Shown piece after piece: positions 33,763 through 43,501 of a stretch of DNA of 64,000 bases. The stretch is from an uncultured Porphyromonadaceae bacterium. GTDB lineage: Bacteria > Bacteroidota > Bacteroidia > Bacteroidales > Muribaculaceae. The stretch covers positions 1 through 64,000 of the forward strand of contig CAOKFI010000009.1 of the NCBI GenBank assembly GCA_948467675.1, given 5' to 3'. The notes beneath the pieces are model-generated. The model had not been told where the DNA came from and ran no database searches. It worked only from the letters and a program-made list of their open reading frames with translations. Every line of letters starts with the position of its first letter. Within the stretch, counting starts at the first letter, position 1. A program made the position numbers and the translations under genes.

Positions 33763-35648
33763 CGTTTTCTGAATTTGCGGGATCCCGAGTCGCCAGATGT
33801 TTTCTGTTGCGGATGATTCCTGCTATACGCCGGGAACAGCCGGCTTATCAGATCATGTCGATGCAGTCTGCGCAGCGAGGCGATTATTTCGTTCCTGTAG
33901 GCAGGATCATACCAGAAGAAATATTTACGTTGAGCCGTTTTGTCTTCAGGACGTACGGCTGTGAACACCTTTTCGCCGGTATACGGGTGATATCCGGTGT
34001 AATATATTTCCGTGGCAAGAGTCATCGGTGTGGGTGTGAAGTCCTGTACCTGTTCCAGATGCATCGACAGGTCTCGGGTGACAGCGGCAAGTTCCGCCAT
34101 ATCCTCCTCACGGCACCCCGGATGGCTCGATATGAAATAAGGGATGAGTTGCTGTTTCAATCCCTTGCGGCGATTTACATCGTCGAATATCTTCCTGAAG
34201 TCGTAGAACAGGCCGAACGATGGTTTGCGCATCATGTCGAGTACATGCGGAGCTGTATGTTCAGGGGCTACTTTCAGACGTCCTGAAACATGATTGGCAA
34301 TAAGCTCTTCGTTATAGCAGCGGTTGGCGTTGTCTATGTCCTTGTCGCCGTTCCGGTGCATTGACAGGTCGTAGCGGACTCCGCTCCCGACAAACGATTT
34401 TTTTACTTCCGGCAATGCGTCTACGGCATGATATATGTCGAGAAGCGGCCGGTGGTCGTTGTCGAGGTTGCGGCACGGTTTCGGATGCAGGCATGAAGGC
34501 CGCAAGCATCTGCGGCATATTGATGTGTCCCGGCCGTGCATGGCATACATGTTGGCCGACGGGCCTCCAAGGTCGCTGATGTATCCTTTGAAATCGTCCA
34601 TTGCAGTCACCTGTCGAACTTCCCGGAGTATTGACTCCTTGCTGCGTGACGCAATGAATTTGCCCTGATGGGCGGATATGGTGCAGAATGCGCATCCTCC
34701 GAAACATCCGCGGTGCATGTTGACAGAATGGCGTATCATTTCATAGGCCGGAATACGTTTGCCTCTGTAACGCGGGTGGGGCAGACGTGTATACGGAAGA
34801 TCAAAAGACGCGTCGATCTCGGCTGTAGTCATCGGCGGAAACATGGGATTTACTTTTACGGCGCTATGTCCATGCTGCTGCCAGAGTATGCTGTCCGGTT
34901 CCATACGGTTGCTTTGTTGCTCGATCTCTCTGAAATTGGCCGACTGCAGCCGTTTGTCGCGCAGACATTGTTCATATGACGCCAGTACTATATTACGGAC
35001 ATCGGGTTTCGGAATGTCCGTTGCTCGGCATCTTACCACGGTTTGTGGGATATCGGTCAGCTCGCTGACCTTGGCGCCGTTCATCAGTCTGGCGGCGATC
35101 TCGCGTATCGGTTTCTCGCCCATGCCGTATGCGATGATATCTACAGGCGCATCCATGATTATCGAAGGCCTTAACCTGTCCTGCCAATAATCGTAGTGGG
35201 AAAGGCGTCGAAGCGATGCCTCTATTCCTCCTGCGATAACTGGAACCTGTGGATAGAGTCTGCGTAATATTTCCGAGTAGACTATGGTCGGGTAATCGGG
35301 CCGCATTCCATGACGTCCATCGGGAGTGTATGCGTCATCACTACGCCTCCGGCGTGCCGCGGTGTAGTGATTTACCATAGAGTCCATGGCACCTGGAGAT
35401 ATACCGAAAAATAACCGTGGAGCTCCGAATTTGCGGAAGTCGCGCAGATCGTCCCTCCAGTTCGGCTGTGGCACTATCGCGACATTAAGTCCCATCGACT
35501 GCAGCAAGCGTCCTATCACGGCAGCACCGAATGAAGGATGATCCACATACGCGTCGCCGGAAAACAGCACCACATCTATGTGATCCCATCCCAAGGCTTG
35601 CATCTCCTTGACCGATGTGGGCAACCAGCGTGTGATATCAACTGCCAT
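33756..35648 (-). CDS. ygiQ: YgiQ family radical SAM protein
   Basis: A 630-residue iron-sulfur protein. The radical SAM cysteines are Cys315, Cys319 and Cys322 in HRGCFGGCAFC. The N-terminal domain (about 1-200) shows the YgiQ pattern (GDAYVDHPSF, GGIEASLRRLSHYDYW) and resembles a cobalamin-type fold; a proline- and basic-rich C-tail follows. The reaction of the family is not established. Its start overlaps the end of uvrB by 11 bases, so the two are co-transcribed. Confidence 0.93.
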   Translation of the reverse strand: MAVDITRWLPTSVKEMQALGWDHIDVVLFSGDAYVDHPSFGAAVIGRLLQSMGLNVAIVPQPNWRDDLRDFRKFGAPRLFFGISPGAMDSMVNHYTAARRRRSDDAYTPDGRHGMRPDYPTIVYSEILRRLYPQVPVIAGGIEASLRRLSHYDYWQDRLRPSIIMDAPVDIIAYGMGEKPIREIAARLMNGAKVSELTDIPQTVVRCRATDIPKPDVRNIVLASYEQCLRDKRLQSANFREIEQQSNRMEPDSILWQQHGHSAVKVNPMFPPMTTAEIDASFDLPYTRLPHPRYRGKRIPAYEMIRHSVNMHRGCFGGCAFCTISAHQGKFIASRSKESILREVRQVTAMDDFKGYISDLGGPSANMYAMHGRDTSICRRCLRPSCLHPKPCRNLDNDHRPLLDIYHAVDALPEVKKSFVGSGVRYDLSMHRNGDKDIDNANRCYNEELIANHVSGRLKVAPEHTAPHVLDMMRKPSFGLFYDFRKIFDDVNRRKGLKQQLIPYFISSHPGCREEDMAELAAVTRDLSMHLEQVQDFTPTPMTLATEIYYTGYHPYTGEKVFTAVRPEDKTAQRKYFFWYDPAYRNEIIASLRRLHRHDLISRLFPAYSRNHPQQKTSGDSGSRKFRKRQ

Positions 35649-37737
35649 GACTTTTGGTTTCTAACTGTTGTTCCATTTTAACTATCTCGTCACGCAGTCT
35701 TGCAGCCTCTATAAACTCCATGCGTTTTGCCGCTTCGACCATTTCCGACCTCAGGCGTGTGATGGCCCGCTGCATTTCTTCCGGAGTCATGTATGCTATC
35801 ACCGGATCTGCAGCCAGATTGACTTCGTGTGTATATTCGTGTTCGTAAGGGAGCGGTCCGACGGCATTCTTGCGGCCGGATCCGGTATTGCGTTCGTTCT
35901 TTCTTATGCGGCCGGCCGGTGTGAGCTCTTCGATTGTTTCGCGGTCTATGCCTACAATGCGGTTACGGGCTTTGACAATTGCCTGAGGGGTGATGCCGTG
36001 TTCCTCGTTGTATGCCAGCTGAAGTGAACGGCGGCGGTTTGTCTCGTCGATGGTCTGCTGCATACTGTCTGTAATCTTGTCGGCATACATGATCACGCGT
36101 CCGTTAAGATTGCGTGCCGCGCGGCCTACTGTCTGGGTCAGTGACCGATGGCTGCGTAAAAATCCTTCTTTGTCGGCATCGAGTATCGCTACGAGTGAGA
36201 CCTCAGGGAGGTCGAGGCCTTCGCGGAGAAGATTTACACCGATAAGAGTGTCGTAGACACCGGCACGCAGGTCGTCGAGTATCTGTATACGGTCGAGTGT
36301 GTCTACGTCGCTGTGGAGATAAGCGGTACGTATACCGAGTTTAAGCATATAGTCATTGAGCTCCTCGGCCATACGTTTCGTAAGGGTTGTCACCAGCACG
36401 CGCTCGTCGCGGTCTACGCGATCCTGGATTTCATCGATAAGGTCATCGATCTGGTTGAGCGACGGGCGTACTTCTATCACGGGATCCAGCAGGCCTGTAG
36501 GCCGTATGATCTGTTCGACGACCACACCTTCGCTGCGTTCGAGCTCATAGTCGGCCGGTGTGGCGCTCACATATATGGTCTGTGGCACGAGACTCTCGAA
36601 TTCCTCGAATTTCAGCGGTCTGTTGTCGAGGGCGGCCGGCAGTCGGAATCCATAGTCGACAAGATTCATCTTCCGCGATACATCGCCACCGTACATGGCG
36701 CGTATCTGCGGTACTGTGACATGGCTCTCGTCGATTATCGTCAGAAAATCGCGGGGGAAATAGTCGAGCAGACAGAACGGTCTCATGCCCGGTTCCCGGC
36801 CGTCGAAGTAGCGGCTGTAATTTTCTATGCCCGAGCAGTGCCCGAGTTCCCGGATCATCTCCATATCGTAGGTCACGCGTTCGCGTATCCGCTGGGCTTC
36901 GATCAGTTTGTCCTCGCGCGTGAAATCGTTTATCCTCTCTTCCAGGTCAAGACCGATCTGAGCTACAGCCGATGCTACGCGCTCTTTCGATGTGACGAAT
37001 ATGTTTGCGGGATATATCTTGAAACTGTCGTGCTGTCCGAGCGATATTCCGTCGACCGGGTGTACGGTCGATACGGATTCAATCTCATCGCCCCAGAAAA
37101 TCACTCTCAATACTATTTCCTCGTAGGCCAAACGTATGTCTACCGTATCGCCTTTGACGCGGAAATTGCCACGCCCGAGATCAATCTCGTTGCGTGAATA
37201 CAAAGCGTCGACCAATTGTCGCAGGAAAACGTTGCGCGCTATCTTCTGTCCGACTTTCACTTCAATTACATTGCTATGAAAATCTTCCGGATTCCCGATG
37301 CCGTACAGGCATGATACCGACGATACGACGATCACGTCCTTACGCCCGGATAACAGTGCCGATGTAGTGGCCAGACGCAGACGGTCGATCTCGTCATTGA
37401 TCATCAGATCTTTCTCGATGTATTTGTCGACGGTAGGTATATATGCCTCTGGCTGGTAATAGTCATAGTAACTGACGAAATACTGTACGGAATTGTCAGG
37501 GAAAAACTGCTTGAACTCACTGTACAGCTGTGCAGCAAGGGTTTTGTTATGGCTTAGTATGAGGGTGGGGCGCTGGACACGTTCGATGACATTGGCCATT
37601 GTGAATGTCTTGCCTGATCCGGTGACACCGAGAAGTGTCTGAGCCGGTATGCCTGATTCTACCCCTTCGGTGAGCTGGTCTATCGCCTGCGGCTGGTCTC
37701 CGGTTGGCTTGTATTGCGAGGAAAGTTTGAATTTCAT
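35638..37737 (-). CDS. uvrB: Excinuclease ABC subunit UvrB
   Basis: A 699-residue DNA-repair helicase of nucleotide excision repair that receives damaged DNA from UvrA and loads UvrC. Walker A is GVTGSGKT at residues 37-44. The DNA-gripping beta-hairpin region (VSYYDYYQPEAYIPTVDKYIEKD), the DESH box, helicase motifs QTVGRAARN and the C-terminal UVR motif (RRLRSEM-like, with AKRMEFIEAARLRDEI) are all present. Length is normal. A TATCTTTG box 25 bases upstream serves as promoter. Confidence 0.97.
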   Translation of the reverse strand: MKFKLSSQYKPTGDQPQAIDQLTEGVESGIPAQTLLGVTGSGKTFTMANVIERVQRPTLILSHNKTLAAQLYSEFKQFFPDNSVQYFVSYYDYYQPEAYIPTVDKYIEKDLMINDEIDRLRLATTSALLSGRKDVIVVSSVSCLYGIGNPEDFHSNVIEVKVGQKIARNVFLRQLVDALYSRNEIDLGRGNFRVKGDTVDIRLAYEEIVLRVIFWGDEIESVSTVHPVDGISLGQHDSFKIYPANIFVTSKERVASAVAQIGLDLEERINDFTREDKLIEAQRIRERVTYDMEMIRELGHCSGIENYSRYFDGREPGMRPFCLLDYFPRDFLTIIDESHVTVPQIRAMYGGDVSRKMNLVDYGFRLPAALDNRPLKFEEFESLVPQTIYVSATPADYELERSEGVVVEQIIRPTGLLDPVIEVRPSLNQIDDLIDEIQDRVDRDERVLVTTLTKRMAEELNDYMLKLGIRTAYLHSDVDTLDRIQILDDLRAGVYDTLIGVNLLREGLDLPEVSLVAILDADKEGFLRSHRSLTQTVGRAARNLNGRVIMYADKITDSMQQTIDETNRRRSLQLAYNEEHGITPQAIVKARNRIVGIDRETIEELTPAGRIRKNERNTGSGRKNAVGPLPYEHEYTHEVNLAADPVIAYMTPEEMQRAITRLRSEMVEAAKRMEFIEAARLRDEIVKMEQQLETKSHGS

Positions 37738-37761
37738 ACCTTATCCGTCTTATTAGACTTG

Positions 37762-37769
37762 CAAAGATA
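37762..37769 (-). promoter_or_regulatory. -7 box of uvrB-ygiQ
   Basis: TATCTTTG on the minus strand, 24 bases from the uvrB ATG at 37737. Confidence 0.6.
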
Positions 37770-37781
37770 TAAAAAATAGCT

Positions 37782-39089
37782 TTAGAACGAGAACATGGCC
37801 AATGCTCCGACCCGGTTGGCATGACGATGGATACCGTTTTCATTTGTACGCTTCGCCCAGTCGAACTCGGCGCCCAGCAGTATGCGCGGCGTAAGGTTCC
37901 AGAAACAGTTCAGGGCTGCCACTGTGCCGTGTTTGTAGGCATCGGGATCGGATGTGCCGTTTCGAGGCATTAGATGAGTCTGGCTGCACTGGGCGCATAC
38001 AAACAGGTCAGGCGTGAAATTCCACTGTAGTCCCACACACCAGCCTAAAGATGCCGGTGCGTAAAGTTTGCCAGGCCGTTCAGCATCGGGTATCAGATCG
38101 TAGTTCCCAATGCTGAGATCGCCTCCGAGCGAACTGTATCCGTGACCGTAGTTCGCGGTCAGATAATATGTGAGTTTAGGCAATGGATGAGCCACGGAGC
38201 CGAGCATCACTCCCCATCCCGTGCGATAATGGTTGCGTTCGGCTATGAGATCGCGGTATGACAGGGAGCGTACCATACCGGCAAGTCTGATGTGCGATGT
38301 CGGTCCCCATTGATACTGTATGAAAGCAGCTCCGTCTGGAATCCATTCGTCGACGGCTTTATTCTGTCCTGAAGATGTGTCGATGGCCGTGGATGGTGTT
38401 TCGGCCGAGATGGCAAATGTCCAGCGCTCTTTTACTGTGGGCATATAACGCACGAGTACGTTGGCCGGTGATATCTTGTTGGCCGGTCCTTGAGCATCGA
38501 CAGTGGGCGGAAGCGCGGCAGGGTCAGAGAACGTGGAGTTTGCAAGACCGATGGTGAAGTCATTTACAATCGCGTATGCCTTTTTGAGTCTGAAATCACG
38601 TCTTTCATATCCGGAGAAGTCGGCCTCGATGTACAGCTGATAGTGACCTATCGACTTATTTCGGCCTATTACGCGGAAAAACAGGCATGTACCTGCCGGA
38701 GTGGTGCCGAAGTGCCGCATTGCTGCGGGATCCGGATTCATAGGGATGAGTATTGGCGCAAATCCTGGTCCTGGCATGGCTCCATGCCAATCGAAATAGC
38801 CACGCATTCGTACGGCGCCACCGATTCCCATGGCTAATGATGCGTCTTTGCTCATGAACATGAAGTATGGTGCCTCGGGATCTGAGAAATTCCGGAACTG
38901 ATCGTAATAGAACATGTCGATCATCTGACGTATGGAATCATTGTGGGACTGCGATTGCGGTCTGGTTTCGTTATCGAATGTTATTATTCGATGGGATGCT
39001 TTGACTGAATCGCGATGAGTGTCAACCGAACTTTGGGCAGAGGCGAAGACAACTGCCGACAATACTGCTAAAAATAAAATATATCTCAT
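37782..39089 (-). CDS. DcaP-like outer-membrane porin
   Basis: A 435-residue exported protein with a signal peptide ending near ASAQ (residue 19). A short coil-like region (residues 30-80) precedes a barrel with strands such as GIGGAVRMRGYFDW, YQLYIEADFSGYERRDFRLKKAYA and a terminal ALAMFSF. This layout resembles DcaP-type trimeric porins of Proteobacteria and Bacteroidetes. The substrate is not determinable. It lies between the Usp gene and uvrB on the same strand. Confidence 0.75.
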   Translation of the reverse strand: MRYILFLAVLSAVVFASAQSSVDTHRDSVKASHRIITFDNETRPQSQSHNDSIRQMIDMFYYDQFRNFSDPEAPYFMFMSKDASLAMGIGGAVRMRGYFDWHGAMPGPGFAPILIPMNPDPAAMRHFGTTPAGTCLFFRVIGRNKSIGHYQLYIEADFSGYERRDFRLKKAYAIVNDFTIGLANSTFSDPAALPPTVDAQGPANKISPANVLVRYMPTVKERWTFAISAETPSTAIDTSSGQNKAVDEWIPDGAAFIQYQWGPTSHIRLAGMVRSLSYRDLIAERNHYRTGWGVMLGSVAHPLPKLTYYLTANYGHGYSSLGGDLSIGNYDLIPDAERPGKLYAPASLGWCVGLQWNFTPDLFVCAQCSQTHLMPRNGTSDPDAYKHGTVAALNCFWNLTPRILLGAEFDWAKRTNENGIHRHANRVGALAMFSF

Positions 39090-39187
39090 AACAGCAGTTA
39101 AACACTTATCCCCCTCGTGTTGGTTTATGGATCCGCAAAAAAAAGTGGGCGGATGCCAAGTGTTACGTATGTATTACGAGGATGGCG

Positions 39188-40312
39188 TTAGACCGGGATA
39201 ACGATCATCGGTATGTCAGAGTGGAACAGAAGTCGGTGGGCTATTCCTGGATTGAACAGGCGTGCGAATATGTTTTTCTTTTTATTGGCTACCGTTATCA
39301 GATCGATGTGTCTCAACTGTTCAATGTGGCTGAAATCATTTATTACAGTATCGAGATTGAGCATCTCGGTTGAGAATGTATATGCCGGATAGTGCTCGCG
39401 GCAGTAGTTGAGCAGATGTGTGCGTACTATGCTTTTGTCTGTTAACGTGCGTTTCTTTTCGGGCAGGCATGCAATGGTCACATGTATTTTTTCAGAGGTC
39501 TCAGGTATCAGTCTGTACAGCGCGTCAAGAGCGAGAATGTCTTCCTGATCGAGGTTGCTGAACAATACTATGTGTCTTACATCCGATAGTGTGGCGATTG
39601 GCGTGGAATCCGGTATTGTCACAGCCTGTATACGGCAAGTGTCAAGAACCTCAGCAGTAACGCTGCCTACAAGTTCTTTCTCTTTTGTGTCTGCTCCTCG
39701 CGTAGCCATGACAACAAGCCATGGATTATGTTCCCGGATATATTGGGTTATGGATTCTTCGGGTATGCCTTCTACTATTTCTGTGCGGAATTTCACCGGA
39801 GGCAATTCGCCGTGTTTTATCTTATTGCGTATTTCGCCCGTGAATTCGTCCATTTTCTTGATGGCATCGTTTTCAATGGCTTTTACAGCATCGGTTTCAG
39901 CGATCTCGTATGTCAGTGTGTCGCTCAGCTGTAGATTGCCTCCGAAATACGGATTTACAAAAGAGTGCAGGAATACAATTCCTGTGTGATGCCGGGAGGC
40001 GATGTCAAACGCCATGGATGCCGCCTTGATGGACCGTTCTGAAAAATCAACCGGCACCAGCACGGAGAGGCCTGATGAAGCATCTCCGTCGCCGGGCCGG
40101 ATAAATATCTCACAGTTTTCGATAATGCGTAATGCCAAAGGCAGATCCGTTTCGTGAATACGGACACGGACTCCCGATGAGACTACGGGTTGAACCAGAT
40201 TGACATTCTGAAGCACTACCGCAACACCTTCACTCTCAAGGAGCGATCTGAGCACTATGGCTTTCTCGTAGGTGTGGATTGCGACCGTGATCAGTCTGTC
40301 ATGCTGTGTCAT
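39188..40312 (-). CDS. Tandem universal stress protein with DUF2007 N-domain
   Basis: A 374-residue cytoplasmic protein. Residues about 8-68 form a DUF2007-like signal-transducing domain (HTYEKAIVLRSLLESEGVAVVLQNVN). Residues about 80-235 are a UspA domain (VLVPVDFSERSIKAASMAFDIA, VVMATRGADTKEKELVGSVTAEVL). Residues 245-374 are a second, more divergent Usp domain ending in SDIPMIVIPV. The ATP-binding G-rich motif is present only partly in the first copy. It likely senses stress or metabolites. It is monocistronic or read with the porin downstream (98-base gap with no gene). Confidence 0.87.
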   Translation of the reverse strand: MTQHDRLITVAIHTYEKAIVLRSLLESEGVAVVLQNVNLVQPVVSSGVRVRIHETDLPLALRIIENCEIFIRPGDGDASSGLSVLVPVDFSERSIKAASMAFDIASRHHTGIVFLHSFVNPYFGGNLQLSDTLTYEIAETDAVKAIENDAIKKMDEFTGEIRNKIKHGELPPVKFRTEIVEGIPEESITQYIREHNPWLVVMATRGADTKEKELVGSVTAEVLDTCRIQAVTIPDSTPIATLSDVRHIVLFSNLDQEDILALDALYRLIPETSEKIHVTIACLPEKKRTLTDKSIVRTHLLNYCREHYPAYTFSTEMLNLDTVINDFSHIEQLRHIDLITVANKKKNIFARLFNPGIAHRLLFHSDIPMIVIPV

Positions 40313-40371
40313 ACGGATTCTGAGAATCAGCCTTACGGCTTTATTCTCTTGTTAAAATGGTTGTAAACGCG

Positions 40372-40635
40372 TTATTCTTTGGCTTTTTCCTGTTCTTCGA
40401 GGATCTCTATAGCCATGTCATATATAGTAGTGTCGTCAAGTACTACGATACCGCCGTCGGGACCCGGTTCAATGTGTACGCCAACATTTTTTCCAAACGA
40501 GTAGTTGCTGCCTCCAAAATAGTTGCGTACGGTCTGAGCGGTAATGTTGAGTTTGTCGGCAATACGATGGATCGATCCATCGGGTAAGCTGTCCTTGATG
40601 CGGCGAAGCTCGTTGAACGAAATCGTTTTTGTCAT
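40372..40635 (-). CDS. Small conserved helix-turn-helix protein
   Basis: An 87-residue acidic-tailed protein. Residues 5-40 look like a helix-turn-helix (ISFNELRRIKDSLPDGSIHRIADKL then NITAQTVRNYF). The C-terminal part has the stretch VHIEPGPDGGIVVLDDTTIYDMA, which I recall as typical of a conserved Bacteroidales DNA-binding family of unknown role. It lies 174 bases after batE with no clear promoter between. A regulatory function is inferred from the helix-turn-helix alone. Confidence 0.75.
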   Translation of the reverse strand: MTKTISFNELRRIKDSLPDGSIHRIADKLNITAQTVRNYFGGSNYSFGKNVGVHIEPGPDGGIVVLDDTTIYDMAIEILEEQEKAKE

Positions 40636-40809
40636 GATACTATTCGTTTATAGTTAATAATTCGATTAAAATCAGCGTACCATAAAAGGTATTATTGAAT
40701 GTCGAGTTAAATATAGGCGGTTATTTTGACATTTGCAAATTTTGAGAGCCAAAATGCTATGTGTTTTACAACATGTCATGGCCTGGAAACTCTTTAAAAC
40801 CGCTGGTTG

Positions 40810-41598
40810 TTAAATCTTTTCGATTGCATCCGACGATATCCACGCGCGGTGTGAGTTGTCTACACTGACATCGTACCATTTGCGTCCGGTCGTGTCGGCC
40901 GGTACTGCTACTGAATCGAGAATCTCGACTTTCGTACCCTCGTGCAACAGGAATGCTTCTTCACTTCGGTCTTTAGGCTGACGTGGCGATGTGCTTAGTA
41001 TTGTAGAAGGCTCGATCACTATCGCGGTGGTATGAGACTGGGCTTTGCCTGCACCGCGGAAGGCGAGAATGTTGGCTATTATCGTTACTGCGAGTAATAT
41101 TAATCCGCCGAAGAAGCCTGTTTTGCGTATGGCCACGTTCGATGCGAACACATATAGCGCAATGGCTCCGAGCATAAGTATAAAAGAACTCAAGGCTATC
41201 AATCCCCATGTGTCGGGATGTGCCGATGCCACTATATTGTCGACTGTATTGGATAGGAATGTCCCGCTGTCGCCGATCTGGTCTGTGATTCTTGCATTTA
41301 CGAAAGCAAGATTTTCTCTGGCATCCTGATTTGTCGGATCCAGGCGTAGAGAGCGCTCGTAATTCACAATGGCTTTGCCGAGATTACCCATACGGTAATA
41401 TGCGTTACCGAGATTGTAGTACAGCGTGGCCGAGCTGCCTATAGAGTCGATGGCTTCGGTATACAGACGAGCGGCGGTAGCGAAATCGTCGGCTGTATAG
41501 GCTGAATCAGCCTGTTCGATTATGTCTGTAGCTCGACAGTCTGCTGACGGTACGATGAATCCGAGTATTGCGAGGATATATATGATATGACGTTTCAT
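40810..41598 (-). CDS. batE: BatE: TPR and SH3-type aerotolerance protein
   Basis: A 262-residue membrane protein, last gene of the Bat operon. A signal peptide is followed by TPR repeats (residues about 25-100: LYYNLGNAYYRMGNLGKAIVNYERSLRLDPTN is one clear unit). Two membrane segments lie at about 130-180, then an SH3-like domain at about 195-260 ending in RAWISSDAIEKI. It overlaps batD by four bases (ATGA). It probably contributes periplasmic interaction surfaces to the Bat complex. Confidence 0.88.
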   Translation of the reverse strand: MKRHIIYILAILGFIVPSADCRATDIIEQADSAYTADDFATAARLYTEAIDSIGSSATLYYNLGNAYYRMGNLGKAIVNYERSLRLDPTNQDARENLAFVNARITDQIGDSGTFLSNTVDNIVASAHPDTWGLIALSSFILMLGAIALYVFASNVAIRKTGFFGGLILLAVTIIANILAFRGAGKAQSHTTAIVIEPSTILSTSPRQPKDRSEEAFLLHEGTKVEILDSVAVPADTTGRKWYDVSVDNSHRAWISSDAIEKI

Positions 41599-43436
41599 GA
41601 GCGTTGAGAGCGTTTGATTCCTTCCATACGGTTGATTACCGATGAGGCTTGGTTGAACACAGATTCTGCTTGGTCTGAAGATTGCTGCGGAGTGTAGCGT
41701 GCCATCTCACATTCGTCGAGCACTCCTATGAGATCGTCGGAGAGCTGTTGCGGCGCACCGTAGTCAGATAGCATGGCCGATATATTGTCGCGGGACAATT
41801 GCGATGCCGGAATAGACAGTTTGTCGCCGAAGTATCCCCATAATGCCTTTAGCAGCTCTTCATAGAATTTTTCATATTGGCATGACTTCAGGAATGTCTG
41901 AGCCGATTTCAGCCTTTTGCGGGCTACTTTGTTAGCTCTGGCAAGTTTGCGTCCTGTCACATCGGCGGCTTCACGTGCCGATTTTGCATAAATGTATATG
42001 ATCAGAATGAGAATTGCCGACAGAACGATATATATGGGCCAGTACCAACCGGTGTTGACTATGAATTTATGTTCGGGCTGTGGATTCTTATTGCCGAGCT
42101 TTATATGATGTATGTCGGTATTCTTGGCGAGAATTTCCTGTTTAGAGTTGCTGCTGCCCGACGATGCCACTACAGCTCCTTGTTCGACATTCAGGTCATA
42201 AGAAGGGGTAGTGAGTGTGACATAGTCTTTGGCTGACGGATCGAAGTATACGAATTTATCGGCGCCGATCTTGAATTTGCCTACGCTTTGCGGTACGAAT
42301 GTATATTCGATAGTCATGGTACCGGTCATATTGCTGCCTGTTACGCGGGCATTATTCTCGCTACGCGGAGTATATAACTCAAATTCAGACGGGAAATCGA
42401 TTTCCGGCTCGTGAATATATTTTATATTTCCAGTGCCGGTGATTGTATATATAAGGGTCGCGGCCTCGTTTGTCTTGAACGAGTTGCCTACCAGGCGGCT
42501 GTCGATCGAGAATTTGCCTACAGCTCCGGAGAATCCTTCCGGCTGAGGCTGCGGAAGCGGATTGATCACGATGGAGGCAGAATTGCTGTTCACTGCAATG
42601 TCTTTGTCTTCAATGACTGTGCGCGGGAAAGGCCAGTCATTGATAAGAACCTGACGCTGTACGGTGACATCGTATTGGCCGGAATTAATTGTGAGTTTGC
42701 CGCTTTTCTGCGGGTATAGCAGACATCGTTTGAGAACTGCGGTATAGTAGTTCTCTCCGTTATAATGCTCACGTTCGCCGAGATAGCTCTGTACGTTGAG
42801 ATCCTCGATCAGGAATCCGTCGAAACTCGGCTGGGTCTTGACGAGGAAAGAGCTGATATTGTATTTAGTGTATAGTTTGATGGTACATTCGATAGCTTCC
42901 TGCTCGTATGCCTGGCTACGGGAAAGAATGATACGTACGAGCACATCGTTTGGACTCACATTGAAATCAGAGGCATTTGATTGTGTCTGATTGCGTTGTG
43001 TCGCACTGCCACCTTGTGGAGAATGTGACTGCTGAGAAGAGCGGTCTGGAGGAAGAATGGAGAATGAAACCCGACGCGACGTATATTTCTTGCCGCCTGA
43101 CGATATCGTCACAGCCGGGATGGTGACGTTTCCGGCTTTGTCGGCACGATATGTGAACGTGTAGTCTGTAGATGTCGATGAACTTGCCCGCCCGTTGATC
43201 ACCTGATAGCTTTGCATGGTCGATGTAGCCGGGCCGAAAAGCATTGTGCATCCGTCAAGTTGCGGAGCCTGCGGCGCTGTGGCATCCTCGCCGTTTTTCA
43301 GCGAGAAGGTGAGGCTGAACCGTGTACCTTCGACAACATTGCGCGGTGTCTGTACGTCGAACGACGTAGACTGCGCTACTGCCGTGGCTATAGTGGCCAT
43401 CAATATCGTGAATATCAATAATGTTCGTTTCATCAT
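41595..43436 (-). CDS. batD: BatD aerotolerance protein
   Basis: A 613-residue membrane protein with a signal peptide (ending in AVAQ) and a large beta-rich periplasmic part typical of BatD (PF13584): NVVEGTRFSLTFSLKNG, then several immunoglobulin-like units. A single membrane segment lies at about residue 470-490 (WPIYIVLSAILILIIYIYA) followed by a cytoplasmic helical domain. Family knowledge: Bat proteins form a membrane complex important for oxygen tolerance in B. fragilis. An in-frame ATG at 43451 is also possible. It is coupled to batE and 65 bases after batC. Confidence 0.9.
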   Translation of the reverse strand: MMKRTLLIFTILMATIATAVAQSTSFDVQTPRNVVEGTRFSLTFSLKNGEDATAPQAPQLDGCTMLFGPATSTMQSYQVINGRASSSTSTDYTFTYRADKAGNVTIPAVTISSGGKKYTSRRVSFSILPPDRSSQQSHSPQGGSATQRNQTQSNASDFNVSPNDVLVRIILSRSQAYEQEAIECTIKLYTKYNISSFLVKTQPSFDGFLIEDLNVQSYLGEREHYNGENYYTAVLKRCLLYPQKSGKLTINSGQYDVTVQRQVLINDWPFPRTVIEDKDIAVNSNSASIVINPLPQPQPEGFSGAVGKFSIDSRLVGNSFKTNEAATLIYTITGTGNIKYIHEPEIDFPSEFELYTPRSENNARVTGSNMTGTMTIEYTFVPQSVGKFKIGADKFVYFDPSAKDYVTLTTPSYDLNVEQGAVVASSGSSNSKQEILAKNTDIHHIKLGNKNPQPEHKFIVNTGWYWPIYIVLSAILILIIYIYAKSAREAADVTGRKLARANKVARKRLKSAQTFLKSCQYEKFYEELLKALWGYFGDKLSIPASQLSRDNISAMLSDYGAPQQLSDDLIGVLDECEMARYTPQQSSDQAESVFNQASSVINRMEGIKRSQRS

Positions 43437-43501
43437 CTCTCGGTTAATCATTCACTCGGATATCTCTCATTATAAAAAACGTCAGTCAGGGATCTTTTCC
43501 G

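Noticed and set aside
36313-37197. 294-residue plus-strand ORF
   Set aside because: It lies wholly inside uvrB on the other strand, with no family features and no promoter.
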